Assembly (NCBI GenBank): GCA_030770535.1
Contig: JASVEC010000011.1
Coordinates: 1,054,001-1,118,000, forward strand
Direction of reading: 5' to 3'
DNA length: 64,000 nucleotides
Origin: Batkoa obscura
Taxonomy: Eukaryota; Entomophthoromycota; Entomophthoromycetes; Entomophthorales; Batkoaceae
The notes under the pieces were generated by a model. That model had not been told where the DNA came from, did not search any database, and saw nothing but the letters and a program-made list of their open reading frames with translations. This document shows, piece by piece, positions 22,546 through 33,800 of this stretch. Within the stretch, counting starts at the first letter, position 1. Every line of letters starts with the position of its first letter. The translations under genes and the position numbers were made by a program.

Positions 22546-23835
22546 TCAAAATAAATAAAAATTAGAAAAAGGAAGAATCTTTGAGAGTACGTCAATATCA
22601 GATCTATTGACAGCTAAATAATCAATTAGAAAAAGTGTAGAATAAGTCATAATGGTCAAATAAGTTTCATCAGTTATAGTTAATTGTCCATGTTTAAACT
22701 TCACTTGAGTAACATTAGGGAACAGCCTTAATGCATTAAACAGTACTTCAATACTTAAATAACACTCTTTAAATACTAATTTAGTGATAGAAGAGTTTAT
22801 TATATTACTTATCTCATTTTCACTATCAAAACAAGGCACTATTGTAGACTGATTTTCATCACTTTGATCACTATAAAAAACGATTGTTGAAACTGTTTTA
22901 AACTTTGTTAGTCTTAACATCACATCTTCTAGCTCATTGTTGAGCTTAATATACACTTTATTCAAATGAGACATTGAACTAACAGTTATACCATCAATTA
23001 ACTTTAAATCAATAAACCCCAAATTCTGGAACTTAAAATGATTTTCACTGCTAATGCAATCCAATATAGTTAACTTTTTAAATGGAACTTTTAATGTAAT
23101 CAAATTATTTAAATCACCAAAATATTGTAACCTAAACATTCTACTAAAATTTCCATCAAGTACAAGCTTCTTTAAATTAGTAAATGACTTGGTTTTATTA
23201 AAATTATATGGAATTACAAATCTAGTACATGCCAAATATAAGGCAGCTAGATTCTGGAAGTTTTTTTGTAGTATTTCCAAACCAAACAAATTGATGGCAA
23301 AGCCTTGAATCTTTAATTTCTTTAATCTATTAGGGTTGAGGTATTCAGTTACAATAGAAATGGGTATCAACCCATTTACTTTTAAATCAAACTCTTCCAC
23401 TTGGAATAAGATGCTAGCAAAATTCAAGATGGTAGCTTTATATTTTTCATCGATTACAAAGGTTAGTTTTTTTAAGGATTCAAAAGAAGCAGAATGAAAT
23501 ATTGTTCTTGAAAATGGATCATTTGAATTAAAATAAATAATGAAATTGGAGATATTAGTATATAAGTTCAAATCAAGCCCATGATTGCTCTTTATTATCA
23601 GCCTCTTTATTTTGTTTGGATACTCTTTTATTATCTTATTATGATCTTCCACTCGCTTTTTACTTGGTATATAGTTATAATGTAATGAGTTTCTAAATAG
23701 AATACCATCTATTATTTTATAGATTGTTTTGTTAAGAGTCATAAGGTTGGATAACTCATTTAGATCTATACATAAAAACATCTCTTCTAGTAAAACACCT
23801 GGTAAGTCATCTAGCTTTAGCTTGCTTTGATTCAT
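22546..23835 (-). CDS. F-box protein with LRR-like C-terminal region
   Basis: A single exon of 429 residues. Residues about 8-45 form an F-box: LDDLPGVLLEEMFLCIDL then LMTLNKTIYKI. F-boxes bind Skp1 in SCF ubiquitin ligases. The rest is a series of irregular leucine-rich stretches of 22-28 residues (for example LKKLKIQGFAINLFGLEIL and FPNVTQVKFKHGQLTI), consistent with a degenerate LRR substrate-binding domain. A decayed relative lies about 2 kb to the right, suggesting a family expanded by local duplication. Target unknown. Confidence 0.75.
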   Translation of the reverse strand: MNQSKLKLDDLPGVLLEEMFLCIDLNELSNLMTLNKTIYKIIDGILFRNSLHYNYIPSKKRVEDHNKIIKEYPNKIKRLIIKSNHGLDLNLYTNISNFIIYFNSNDPFSRTIFHSASFESLKKLTFVIDEKYKATILNFASILFQVEEFDLKVNGLIPISIVTEYLNPNRLKKLKIQGFAINLFGLEILQKNFQNLAALYLACTRFVIPYNFNKTKSFTNLKKLVLDGNFSRMFRLQYFGDLNNLITLKVPFKKLTILDCISSENHFKFQNLGFIDLKLIDGITVSSMSHLNKVYIKLNNELEDVMLRLTKFKTVSTIVFYSDQSDENQSTIVPCFDSENEISNIINSSITKLVFKECYLSIEVLFNALRLFPNVTQVKFKHGQLTITDETYLTIMTYSTLFLIDYLAVNRSDIDVLSKILPFSNFYLF

Positions 23836-24023
23836 GATAAAAAACGATTAGAAAAGTAAAAATATTTTTGAACTTTATGATTGTTTTTCTAGAATTTATA
23901 TTTACTGGTTTTATTGCTTAAATTCTCATTTCTTACATTTTCTAAAAAAGCTCAAATTAGCAAAATGAATTTAAAAAAGAGTATTTTTGAGTAAATCGTC
24001 ATCTTTTTAAGTTTTGATTAGAA

Positions 24024-24761
24024 ATGGTGTATTTATTAAGTATAATAAATCAAGAAGGGATTGAAAGATACAACAAATTATTTCAACCAGTAATTTTCAA
24101 AAAGGCCGAGGAGTATAATCAGTTCAAGGATACTTTGTTTGATATACTATCTAATAGAGAAGAATATGAAGTAAATCTAATGTAAAATTTAGTTTATTTT
24201 TATAAATATGAATAGGGTCCTATATTTGAATTTCATAATACTGAGAATACAATCGGTATGTATATAAATATATTAAAGGTGATACTTATTATATATAGTC
24301 TATAAGAAGTTTGCTTCATTATATTTTATGGCTTATATTAATCCTAAAGAAGTAAGAGCTTTTATTTACTTTACTCAATTATTTACCTTCATAGAATGAA
24401 TTCGAAGTATCAGATATTTTAAGCCATATAATGGGTATATTATTGTTATTTTTTAAGCTCAGTTTTAAATATAAATAGAGACCTTAAGCATTTCATTTGA
24501 AAGCTTTGTAAGGAAACTTTATTAAATTAACCATTTTTCGAGCTAACTTATGTTTTTAGTGCGAGTTAGATATATCCTTTTTTGAAAAATAATTTGTTAC
24601 ATAACCATAGCAAAAAGAATATTTCCTTAACCACTATATACATTATATATCACTTAGATAAGGTAAATTTAATTATTAGTGAGTTTTTCAATATCAATGG
24701 GGAAATTCAAGCAACGGATCCTATTCAAATACTAACTTCGATTGAACAATTTGAGGAGTAA
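24024..24761 (+). CDS. Adaptor-complex sigma subunit with a U12-type AT-AC intron
   Basis: Seven exons (24024-24170, 24216-24255, 24299-24351, 24395-24434, 24479-24507, 24560-24571, 24642-24761) encode 146 residues, a normal sigma-adaptin size. The longin-like fold is recognisable from RYNKLFQP, VYKKFASLYFMAYINPKENE, METLSISFESFCELD and LDKVNLIISEF. Sigma subunits stabilise AP coat complexes that select cargo at Golgi and endosomes. The SKFYQP-like element and overall pattern lean toward AP-3, but the protein is divergent and the class is uncertain. Introns 1-5 are GT-AG. The sixth runs from ATATCCTTTTTT to AC with a TTCCTTAAC branch site. Using it restores CELDIIYHLDKVN without a gap; no GT-AG choice does. 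Confidence 0.82.
24572..24641 (+). other. U12-type AT-AC intron (70 nt)
   Basis: The 5' end ATATCCTTTTTT equals the minor-spliceosome donor consensus. The branch motif TTCCTTAAC at 24623-24631 equals the U12 branch consensus. The 3' end AC falls 11 bases after the branch adenosine, within the usual window. Joining 24571 to 24642 keeps the frame and gives the expected sigma-adaptin residues. Confidence 0.85.
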
Positions 24762-25620
24762 TACAAACCCAATTATTATTTTATAAGGTAGGGTTTTTTT
24801 AGTTTAAAGGTCGATATTATAAATATTGTTATTCGCTTATAATTTTTAATGTATAGTGGATTTGAAGTTGTTTTTTGTAAAACGTTAAACATTATATTTA
24901 TAGATTTAGTTAGAGAAATGTGGTTTGTTTTTCTGTGCCTTTTTTATCTAGCCCTACATTCAACTATATGTATTTATAAAACTTGTAATTATTTCGCTCT
25001 CATGAGTCAAGGAATTAAAAGTGGGGTTTAAGAATTTGTTAGATATCAATTTTTCACTTCGTACTAGCAAATTTTAAGCTTTCTACCTCATTAAGAGATA
25101 ATTGCTGTACTTTAACGTTTTTTCATATCATTAATATTTGTTTTCTAACCATTTGCTATAGTTTTATTCATTTAGTTATATTTGTTATTTTTAACTTTAA
25201 TACAGCTTGTTAATTAACTTTCAATTTGATTTATAGTAATCATGAAGTTTTCAAATATGCTACTATTTATTTTATTTTAGAATACATCTATTTATACTGT
25301 CGTTTAAAAAACAAGCATAAGAAGATATTTTTTATGCTAATAATTTTTATTATATAGGTGAAGGATAAGAAAGGAATGAAGGATGTAAATTTGGCATTTC
25401 AATTTTTTAGTCCTCTTGGTACTCTTGCTTTTCATGCTCTTGATAACCATATACTTTTATCTAGTTTATCACTGGAAATTTTTTTGAAATTATTTTCAGA
25501 TTACTAAAGGACTCCCAGCTTAAATACTTACTAGATGTTTTGAGTAATAAAGGAGCAGTAGGCTTATAGTCAAAGTTTGTATCTATGCTTGTCAAATCAA
25601 AATTTCGAAGTTTAATTACT
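24762..25620. other. Intergenic, no gene seen
   Basis: AT-rich DNA between the sigma-adaptin stop and the 3' end of the F-box pseudogene. A 60-codon open frame at 24849-25031 has no family features and is not called. Confidence 0.4.
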
Positions 25621-26760
25621 TCAAGGTTTGGGAATAAAGATATAAAAAAAAGAGTGTTCAGTCAGCACATGAATTTCATCAATTTCAATTTGTTTTATAA
25701 AGCCATATTTAAGCGAATCATGTTTCTTGTCATGAAAACCATTTGTATTTATATTAAACCCTTTCCATATACCACTATCACTGAGATCTAAGTACTTAAA
25801 ACAAAGGATTTGGATATTTGGTAGTAAAGAGATTGAGTTTAAAAATTCTTTCAATAAACATTCATCAAGTGTTTTTTCAATAGATAATAAACCAGAAAAA
25901 TAACATTTTAACCTACGTGAATCAAAATAGCCTAAAGCTATAATATTACTATCTTTGATTAATTTCATATTCTTACTTCCATTAACAAAATATACAATAT
26001 CATAAAAGCTGTTTGATAATTTTACACTATTAATTGTTTCAACTCTCCAAGATACTCAAAAATAGACAGATTAAAGCTTCCTTTGATTACTAATTCTAAA
26101 TCGGAATTGAAATTAACATCCGGACTACTTTTAAAAAAACTACCAATATATTTCGGTACCCTCAAATCTAATTGCTTTAGTTTTTTAACTCTGTTTTAAT
26201 ACTTAATAACCCATTGAAATTTAAATAATCGCTGGAATGCAATTTCAATAACTTTATTTTATTTGGGCTTAAGTATTTAGTTAAAATTATAATATCTATG
26301 TCACTTCCATAGACTTCCAATACCTCAAGTTGATTCAAATATTTACCAACAAATCTCAGCTCTTCTTTATCATCACATATGGTCATTTTTTTATATTTGG
26401 TAAATTAATTGGTATAATGTTACCTTCATGAATATATAAATTAAAAGTTGCAAACATAATGTTTGGACAAAAATTTAAATACTCAATCTCGTTCTGATTC
26501 TTTATATTTATTTGTTTCATCAATAATCCATTTCCTTTTATAAACTTATTTCAATAATTTTTATTTGTGTCTGATTTATAAAATTCACTGTAAACTGAAT
26601 AAGTCAAATTGTGTCTAATGGCGTTGTTTGTGATATCGAATGAATATTTATTTAGTAAACGTAGTTCAAACAGCTCATATGGATCCAAAAATTTGAATAT
26701 CTTTTCCAACAAAATATCTGGTAAATAGTAGAATCGGATTGAGATCTTAGTATACTTGTA
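25621..26760 (-). pseudogene. Decayed F-box/LRR paralogue
   Basis: On the minus strand an F-box (LPDILLEKIFKFLDPYELFE, then LRLLNKYSF) is followed in different frames by LRR-like pieces (YLNQLEVLEVYGSDIDIIIL, ISLLPNIQILCFKYLDLSD). At least two frame changes and several stops separate the pieces, and no set of GT-AG introns joins them cleanly. The layout parallels the intact F-box gene at 22546-23835, so this is probably a dead local relative. Confidence 0.65.
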
Positions 26761-26835
26761 GTAAACATAAAAAACTATTTTTATTATTATTTTAACATTT
26801 TTAAAAAGCAAAATATAGTATTGCACAGAAATCAA

Positions 26836-29386
26836 GTTCTGATTGGCTGCTGGTAAGAAACAAAATTGTCAAAATTTACTTTGATAACGTCATAAAATAT
26901 AATCAATATTTGAACAAAAGTCACTAGCGCTACCATCTATGTCCGTAATGTGATAGATATTCATAGCAAATAGTTTATTGTTATTAGGAATATAAATAAA
27001 TTAAATTTGAAAGAAATCAAAAATTTTAATATACACTTGAATAGCTTACTAATACATAATAATATAACACAATAGATTTCTAAGTGGATTTTGCCATAAT
27101 CTTAAAATTTTTTTGAAAAATAGATATCTATTAACACTTATTAAAGTAAATTAGCTCTTTGCCTTTAAGTATATAAATGGTGATAATAGTAAGCTAGTAT
27201 TTCCTCTTTTGCTTTTCTAATCAACACAGTATTCTTATATTTGCTATTTGATATGGTATTGCTATAACTATTAAAAAAATCGGTTAAAATAATTTCCAAA
27301 ACAATTTAAATAAATAGAAATAAAGTATAATAAAGTAGAGATGAATGATAAAAGCTATTGTAACCATAAACAATATGGTAAAAAAATGCTGTTAATAGAA
27401 TAAAACATGTATCTTTAAGTTATATTTACACATAAGATTCCCTCTAATTAAAAATGCGTTTTATAAAAAACGTTGTTATAATTACTTTGAATGATATTTA
27501 AACACGAAGTTAAAAAGACTGTCACAGCTACTTTGCTTTTGTATACTTAAATGCAGGCTATCATTACTCATGTATCTAATTTCATTATATAAACTTTAAC
27601 TTTATTATAACCTTAAGCATCAGTCCAATTTATTTTATTTATCCTGAAGTATGTAAAAATATCAGATTTAAAGAAACTAACAAATATTAAATTAATATAG
27701 AAAACTCCACTAATATAAACCATATAACTCTAGCAATATATGGGGATGTTTTTTTTGGTTTCATCACTTTTCCCATTTTTTAAGCGTTATTTGAGCGGAA
27801 AGATTGTTAGTAAAATTCCTAAACAAAAAAATACATCCCCATATAGTATAATGAAAAACATTATAAGTACATGTCTTTACTCATAGTAAATCAAATGCTT
27901 AAAAACTATTTAAAGTACGGCTGACTTCTTTTGAAGTAAATCGTAACTTTATACGATTGATTCTGTGGTGACTAGATAATTACTTAAATTTATAGTGATT
28001 TTTATCATATGTATACTAATTGTAGATATCCGTTTACAACTGTTCTTTAATAACTTAAAATATTTACACTTAACGATAATTTGGCTTTTACTTTGACATT
28101 ATAAGTAGATCTGGATGCTTAATCAAACATCTTAAAATATGATATCCAATAATAATAGAAATTAAATAAGCTATTGCCCTTTCAATTCATTAAAATACTT
28201 ATTTTAATTACATAGAGAATACATTTTATAGAGTATTTTTACATCTCAAAACATTCTACATAAAGTGAAAGCTGACACTTCAAATATTTATTTACTATAC
28301 CTTTATAAGGGACTTTTAAGCTTAATTAAAACACCGAATGTTTTAAAATAAGCTTGCTAATGTCTGAGTTCAAATGATCTGACTTTAAAATATCAGCCTA
28401 ATATGCTATATTATTTCAACACTGTATATCTTTAATTAAGCTTTTAAGCGACACGAAAGCAAGCTCGATTATAAAAATATTTATTTATTAAAACAATCTT
28501 ATTATCCGTAACACATCTTCTAATATTAAATGTCCTTTGTAAAAAAATATAATGATTTTTACATTTTCATTAAAGTTTGAATGTGTTCTGATTTCAACAA
28601 TTTTATTAGACAGATAATTATGTAAAAACACTGAAAAGAAACACTGAGTTTATAAGCAATAGCTTAATTTTGTTACTTCACAACTATTTTTTCCCACTAA
28701 AAAAACTAGATTTTATCAATAATGGTGTTAAATGGCATGATTTTAGGTGTGTAAAAGTTGTAGTTGATTAAAAAAATTAAAACAGATTAAAAACATTTTC
28801 CAATTCCTTGAATTGGTATTAAATAATGTGGCTGTTTAATTACTTTTAAAATTAACACAAATCTTTCATTTAATAATGAATCTTTGTTTTAGTGGACTTT
28901 TAAAATTAATATTTACTTCGCCATACCTTCTTTTAGTTATATTTAATTATATAGTTTATGTTGAAACAAGGCTTTATCATCAATTTTAAAATATGGAATA
29001 AATAAATAAATTTAACATTAATTTTCAATTATAATTAAAGTTAATCTAAAATAGTGTACTCCTTAAATATATTAGACACTCCTAAATTACAACTTATTGT
29101 GTATAAAAAAGTTAAATAAATATTACTCACAACTAAATAATATAAAAAGTCAAACTTTACTTCAATTCTTTATAAATTTAATTTACCACATCTAAATCTT
29201 TTTCATCTAACTTTATGATTTTCAAACTTTGGGTGTTTATTTTTCAATTACTTTATATTTTGTTCAATCAATCTTTAAACATCAAATTAATCGTACCTCC
29301 TATATTCATTTACAAATTAGATAATACTTATATAAATACCCAAAATACTCAATACTCTCAATTAGACAATTCTTTCTTACTTTAAA
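26836..29386. other. Gene-free 2.5 kb with one MITE
   Basis: No coding region. One MITE copy at 27741-27841. A TATATAAATA box at 29329-29338 lies about 50 bases before the lipase start codon and is a plausible promoter. Confidence 0.5.
27741..27841 (+). mobile_element. MITE-like element, copy 4 of 10
   Basis: The best-preserved copy. Ends TGGGGATGTTTTTTTTGG and AAAATACATCCCCA, TA on both sides. The core reads GGTTTCATCACTTTTCCC, then AAGCGTTATTTGAGCGGAAA. Confidence 0.88.
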
Positions 29387-30727
29387 ATGGTGCAAAGTAT
29401 TTTAATTCAAGATCAAGAGCCACCTCCATTAGTTGTAGTAGAAGGCTTTTTAGGCTCTAAAGACCGACGTTATTGGAACAACTTTCTAAAATGTCAATAT
29501 AAAATAAAAGATAATCTTGTGAGAAGGGTTCTGTTCGTAAGATTAGGCTCCTTATCTTCGGTACATGATAGATGCTGTGAATTATATTATCAACTTAAAG
29601 GCGGTACCGTTGATTTTGGTGAGGAGCATAGCTTACAAATGGGCCATAAAAGATATGGAAGAACTTATCCAGGTCTTTATCCAAAATGGTCTGAGAAATA
29701 TCCTTTACATATACTCGGTCATTCTTTAGGTGGTTTAACATGTGTTCGCTTTCAACATATGTTGGCTGACTGCTATTTTGATACAACCACAAATGAAAAT
29801 TGGATCAAATCCGTTACTACTTTTTCTACTCCACATAGGGGCTCTACTTTACCATATACAATTGGTGCTAATGAAATAAACCCTATTGATGTCAATCCAT
29901 TCTCAATTGGAGCTTTTCTTTATAGATTTGCATACATAATATCTTGGTTTGGGTTCCAAAACATTGACTTACAGCTAGACCATTGGGAATTATATAAATA
30001 TTCATTTTGGCAATTTTTGTATAATCTTATATTTAAATTTCAATTTGATAAAGGATTCGATAATGCCGCTTCCGATCTCACTTTAAGTTTTTGTGAAGAT
30101 TATAATCAAAAACATTCTAAAGAGTTTAAAAGTACTTATTATCGCTCATATTCCGCTTCCATGTCTTATAAAGTCAACCAATATTACTATCCCATTTTAA
30201 ACTGGAGTAGGCCATTTAGAACCATTTTATTTTCAATGATATTGGGTACTTATTCCTTCAAAGTAAAAGATAAAGTAGATGAAGAGTGGAGAGATAATGA
30301 TGGGGTTATACCTGTGATATCTCAATATCATCCAAAATCATGTAAAGATCAAAACTGTATCCACTTAAGGTATAAAAAAGCCGAAAAAATCTTATACCAA
30401 CCTTTATTTAACCAAATTCAACCTGGTATTTGGCATACAATTGAAATTGAAGATGCTTGTCATTTCAATGTTATTCGTTCTAAAAATAAAATATCCAAAG
30501 GACATCAAGTGTTATTGATGGATATTTGGGTGTATTTAAATCAAATTGATACAAATACTAAGATACAAAAGGTTAAAAAGATACCAAAAGAGCTTAAGGT
30601 ATCGTTTAGCACTTTTAATAACATTCATTTATTATCCCCTTTAAATTCTGGATTAAGTCCTGCTTTCTACTCTCCTTTACTTTCACCACTTGTTAATCCT
30701 ATTGTTTCGCCTATTTCTACATGTTAG
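29387..30727 (+). CDS. Bacterial-type (family I.5-like) lipase
   Basis: A single exon of 446 residues with an alpha/beta-hydrolase fold. The nucleophile elbow GHSLGG puts the catalytic Ser near residue 112. Around it are blocks typical of the Staphylococcus/Geobacillus lipase family: VRLGSLSSVHDRCCELYYQL, KGGTVDFGEEH and GHKRYGRTYPG, then TFSTPHRGS. NDGVIPVISQ and ACHFNVI fit the regions of the acid/zinc-site lobe and the catalytic His. These enzymes hydrolyse triacylglycerols. No signal peptide is visible, so the fungal protein may act inside the cell or leave by another route. The C-terminal 50 residues are Ser/Pro/Leu-rich. A bacterial-type family in a eukaryotic genome may reflect old transfer; codon usage looks like its neighbours. 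Confidence 0.85.
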   Translation: MVQSILIQDQEPPPLVVVEGFLGSKDRRYWNNFLKCQYKIKDNLVRRVLFVRLGSLSSVHDRCCELYYQLKGGTVDFGEEHSLQMGHKRYGRTYPGLYPKWSEKYPLHILGHSLGGLTCVRFQHMLADCYFDTTTNENWIKSVTTFSTPHRGSTLPYTIGANEINPIDVNPFSIGAFLYRFAYIISWFGFQNIDLQLDHWELYKYSFWQFLYNLIFKFQFDKGFDNAASDLTLSFCEDYNQKHSKEFKSTYYRSYSASMSYKVNQYYYPILNWSRPFRTILFSMILGTYSFKVKDKVDEEWRDNDGVIPVISQYHPKSCKDQNCIHLRYKKAEKILYQPLFNQIQPGIWHTIEIEDACHFNVIRSKNKISKGHQVLLMDIWVYLNQIDTNTKIQKVKKIPKELKVSFSTFNNIHLLSPLNSGLSPAFYSPLLSPLVNPIVSPISTC

Positions 30728-31502
30728 CTTCATTTTTAGTTTTAGTTTTAGTTTTTTAAATAAATTGTACATTTTTGAATTTTATTGAATTTCAAATAAG
30801 TTGTCATGCTAGTAACGATATATGTTAGATATTCTTTATAAGTGTCTTAAAAATTTAATGTTAAGCTACAACTTAAAGAATATACTACTATTAAAAGTAA
30901 ATTTTGATATTTTAAAAGCTCAGTATAAATAAAGTTTAAAACAGTCGTCATTGCTAACGCTTTAATTATGATATTCAATTTAGACTATTTTTAGTTTAAC
31001 ACAAGGATCCAGAGCCTATAATTAAGTATTATTGCCCATATTTAAAATTTCAACTAAGAATTCTATTAACCCAAGTCCCTAATGCTGGTATTATCAATTT
31101 AACGTTGAGTTCTGCTTAATTATATTACATTATATTTGGCCTGATATTTTATTTACTATTAAAAGAGCTTGAGATTGAAAATATCAAACCATTTTTATAA
31201 TTGAATTGGAATATTGGAATATTTTTATTTTCTACTACTTATAAACGCCTATAGGCTTATATAATAATTTTATACATTGAATCTTAAGTATAGTACTTTC
31301 ATAAATGCATTAGTACTTTGAAAAGCTTTAACTTCATTATAAATCCCATTGTCTACAAAAGTTGATATTAATTCAATACTTAAATTATACTCCAAAAGCA
31401 ATATTATACAATATTAATCAATTTAAAATGCTACTTTCTATTAACATGAGTTATATTTATTTAACAAGAAACATATTTTAAACCTTGTCGAAACAAATGC
31501 TA
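30728..31502. other. Intergenic, converging 3' ends
   Basis: 775 AT-rich bases between the lipase and the m-AAA protease. No feature recognised. Confidence 0.4.
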
Positions 31503-32250
31503 TTAGTTTTTACTTTCGTTAGTATGATTATCCCCTTCACTTTCTTGAGATGTAGATTCTTCCATGACAAAATCTTCATACTGTGTCTTCTCCTTAAATG
31601 GCCTTTTGCCTAATAATTGTACCATATCTGAGCGATTCAATACTTCTTTTTCTAATAAAAGTTTTGCCACTTTTTCAATATCTGCCTTTTTATCTGTCAA
31701 CAATTTAGTAGTACGATCATAAGCTTCTTGGATCAAGTTACGAGCTTCAATGTCCATAAGTCTAGCAGTATCCTCTGAGTAAGGTTTTTGGAATTGTTGC
31801 CCATCATCTCCAGAGAAAGAAATTTGACCAACTCGAGGATTCATACCAAAGGAGCTTATTTGAGAATATGCAAGCTTAGTGACTTTTTGTAAATCATCTT
31901 GAGCTCCAGTAGTGATAGTGTTAAAGAAAATTTGTTCGGAAACTCTTCCACCTAAAGTCATACACATCCTGTCGAAAAGTTGCTCTCTTGTAAAGAGATA
32001 TTGATCTTTAGGTAAATATTGAGCATAGCCTAAGGCTCCAGCTCCACGTGGAATAATAGAAACTTTAAGTAATGGATCAGCATGTTGCAAATACCATCCA
32101 GAAACAGCATGGCCTGCTTCGTGATAAGCAACAGTTTTCTTCTCTTCTGGTGATAAAACTTTAGTCTTCTTTTCTAAACCAGCTATAACACGCTCAATAG
32201 CTTGCTCAAAGTGAGTTTCTTCTACTTCATCTTTCATATGTCTAGCGGCG

Positions 32251-32285
<35 letters not shown>

Positions 32286-33800
32286 AGCACCGGCGAAACC
32301 TGGGGTCAAGGCAGCCATCTTTTTAGCTACCGTTTCTTTGTTAAGACTAGTAACAATAGGACGAAGATGCACTTTGAAAATGGCGCTTCTTCCAATAATA
32401 TCTGGTCTATCAATTGAAATATGACGATCAAAACGACCTGGACGCATAAGAGCTGAATCTAATACATCAGGTCTATTTGTACCTGCTAAAACTACAACGT
32501 GAGAATCAGTACCAAAACCATCCATTTCAACTAATAATTGATTAAGTGTAGTTTCTCTTTCGTCATTACCGCCAAAACCGCTATTTTTACCAGCACGAGA
32601 TTTACCAATGGCATCAATTTCATCAACGAAAATAATACATGGTGCATTTTTTTTAGCTGTAGCAAATAAATCACGAACTCTTGAAGCACCAACACCGACG
32701 AACATTTCAACGAATTCAGATCCAGAAACACTGAGGAAGGGTACTCCGGCTTCACCAGCAGTAGCTTTAGCAAGTAAAGTTTTACCAGTTCCTGGAGGAC
32801 CAGATAAAATAGCGCCTCTTGGGATTTTAGCGCCTAATCTTTCATATGAACGCGGATCCTTTAAAAATTTAACAAATTCCATGATTTCTTCCTTAGCTTC
32901 ATCCATACCAGCAACATCCTTAAATTTCATTTTAATATCTGTTTCCTGGTTAAAAAGCTTAGCTTTGGACTTTCCGATTCCAAAGATACCTCCCTTGGAG
33001 CCTGTCCCTGCACGACGAGTCATCCATACAAGTAACCCTGCAATAAGTAAAGTTGGTGCAAGGTTCATAAATAATCCAAACATATTGACTTGGTCTTTAT
33101 AAACAACTGGGATGAATTGTTGTGGAGGTATCTCTAACTCTCTTTGAGCTTGCTCTAATTGACGTTCAAAGGCATCGATACTTCCGATATTAAACACAAT
33201 TTGTTGTGAGTTACCATTTGGATCAGAGTGAAGCTTAACTTTGACCATTTTTTTATTAATTACTTGAAGGCTATGAACAAGACCTTTTTCTAAGTAACTT
33301 GTGCGGAACTCTTGCCAACTAACTTCATGAACATTTGAACCAGATTTCAAATATTCGTAAGCAATCAATGAAGCAATTACCATTAAATAGGTACCTTGGG
33401 AGCTACCAAATTGGTTATTGTTGTTTTCGTTTGGAGATCCTTTATTGTCCTTTTGATTGCTATTTTCATTTTCTGATTTCTTGGTTTGTTTAGAACCAAA
33501 AAATTGCTCAAATCCTCTTGGAAATTGTTTAAAAATTTCGTCTTCCTCTAACTTATTTTCGTCCTTTTTATCTTCTTTTTTAACTTTTTCTTTTTCTTTT
33601 TCTTTTTCTTTTTCTTTCTCTTTTTCTTTGTCTTTTGAATCAGAGTATTGTCTTATCATGTGTTTATTCAATGGCTTGTACTTCATCATCTGGAGATTAG
33701 CCTTTGAATTCAAGTTGATTGAGTTTTTGGATGCTCTCAATATAGAGCTTGAGTTTAATATAGGCCCAGCCTTGGTTCTTAAAAGTGAAGCCAAAACCAT
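31503..33800 (-). CDS. AFG3: Mitochondrial m-AAA protease (Afg3/Yta10 type)
   Basis: A single exon of 765 residues. A basic N-terminal presequence precedes a Lys/Glu repeat ([10 protein letters not shown]). The FtsH extracellular-type domain lies between two membrane segments (about residues 138-152 and 243-260). The AAA domain has Walker A GPPGTGKT (about 329-336), Walker [10 protein letters not shown] and the second region of homology RPGRFDRH. The zinc protease site HEAGH is near residue 559. The m-AAA protease degrades unassembled inner-membrane proteins and processes ribosomal protein MrpL32. Two membrane spans and the close match to Afg3/Yta10 exclude the one-span i-AAA Yme1. Whether it is the Afg3 or Yta12 partner cannot be settled by eye. 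Confidence 0.93.

Noticed and set aside
24560-24657. Sigma-adaptin as a pseudogene with a missing GT donor
   Set aside because: The apparent defect vanishes when the intron is read as U12-type AT-AC. The frame and conserved residues are then complete.
32608-33102. 164-residue open frame on the plus strand inside the m-AAA gene
   Set aside because: Antisense shadow of a highly conserved coding region, with no start context or family features. The same applies to 33457-33822 and 20411-20737.
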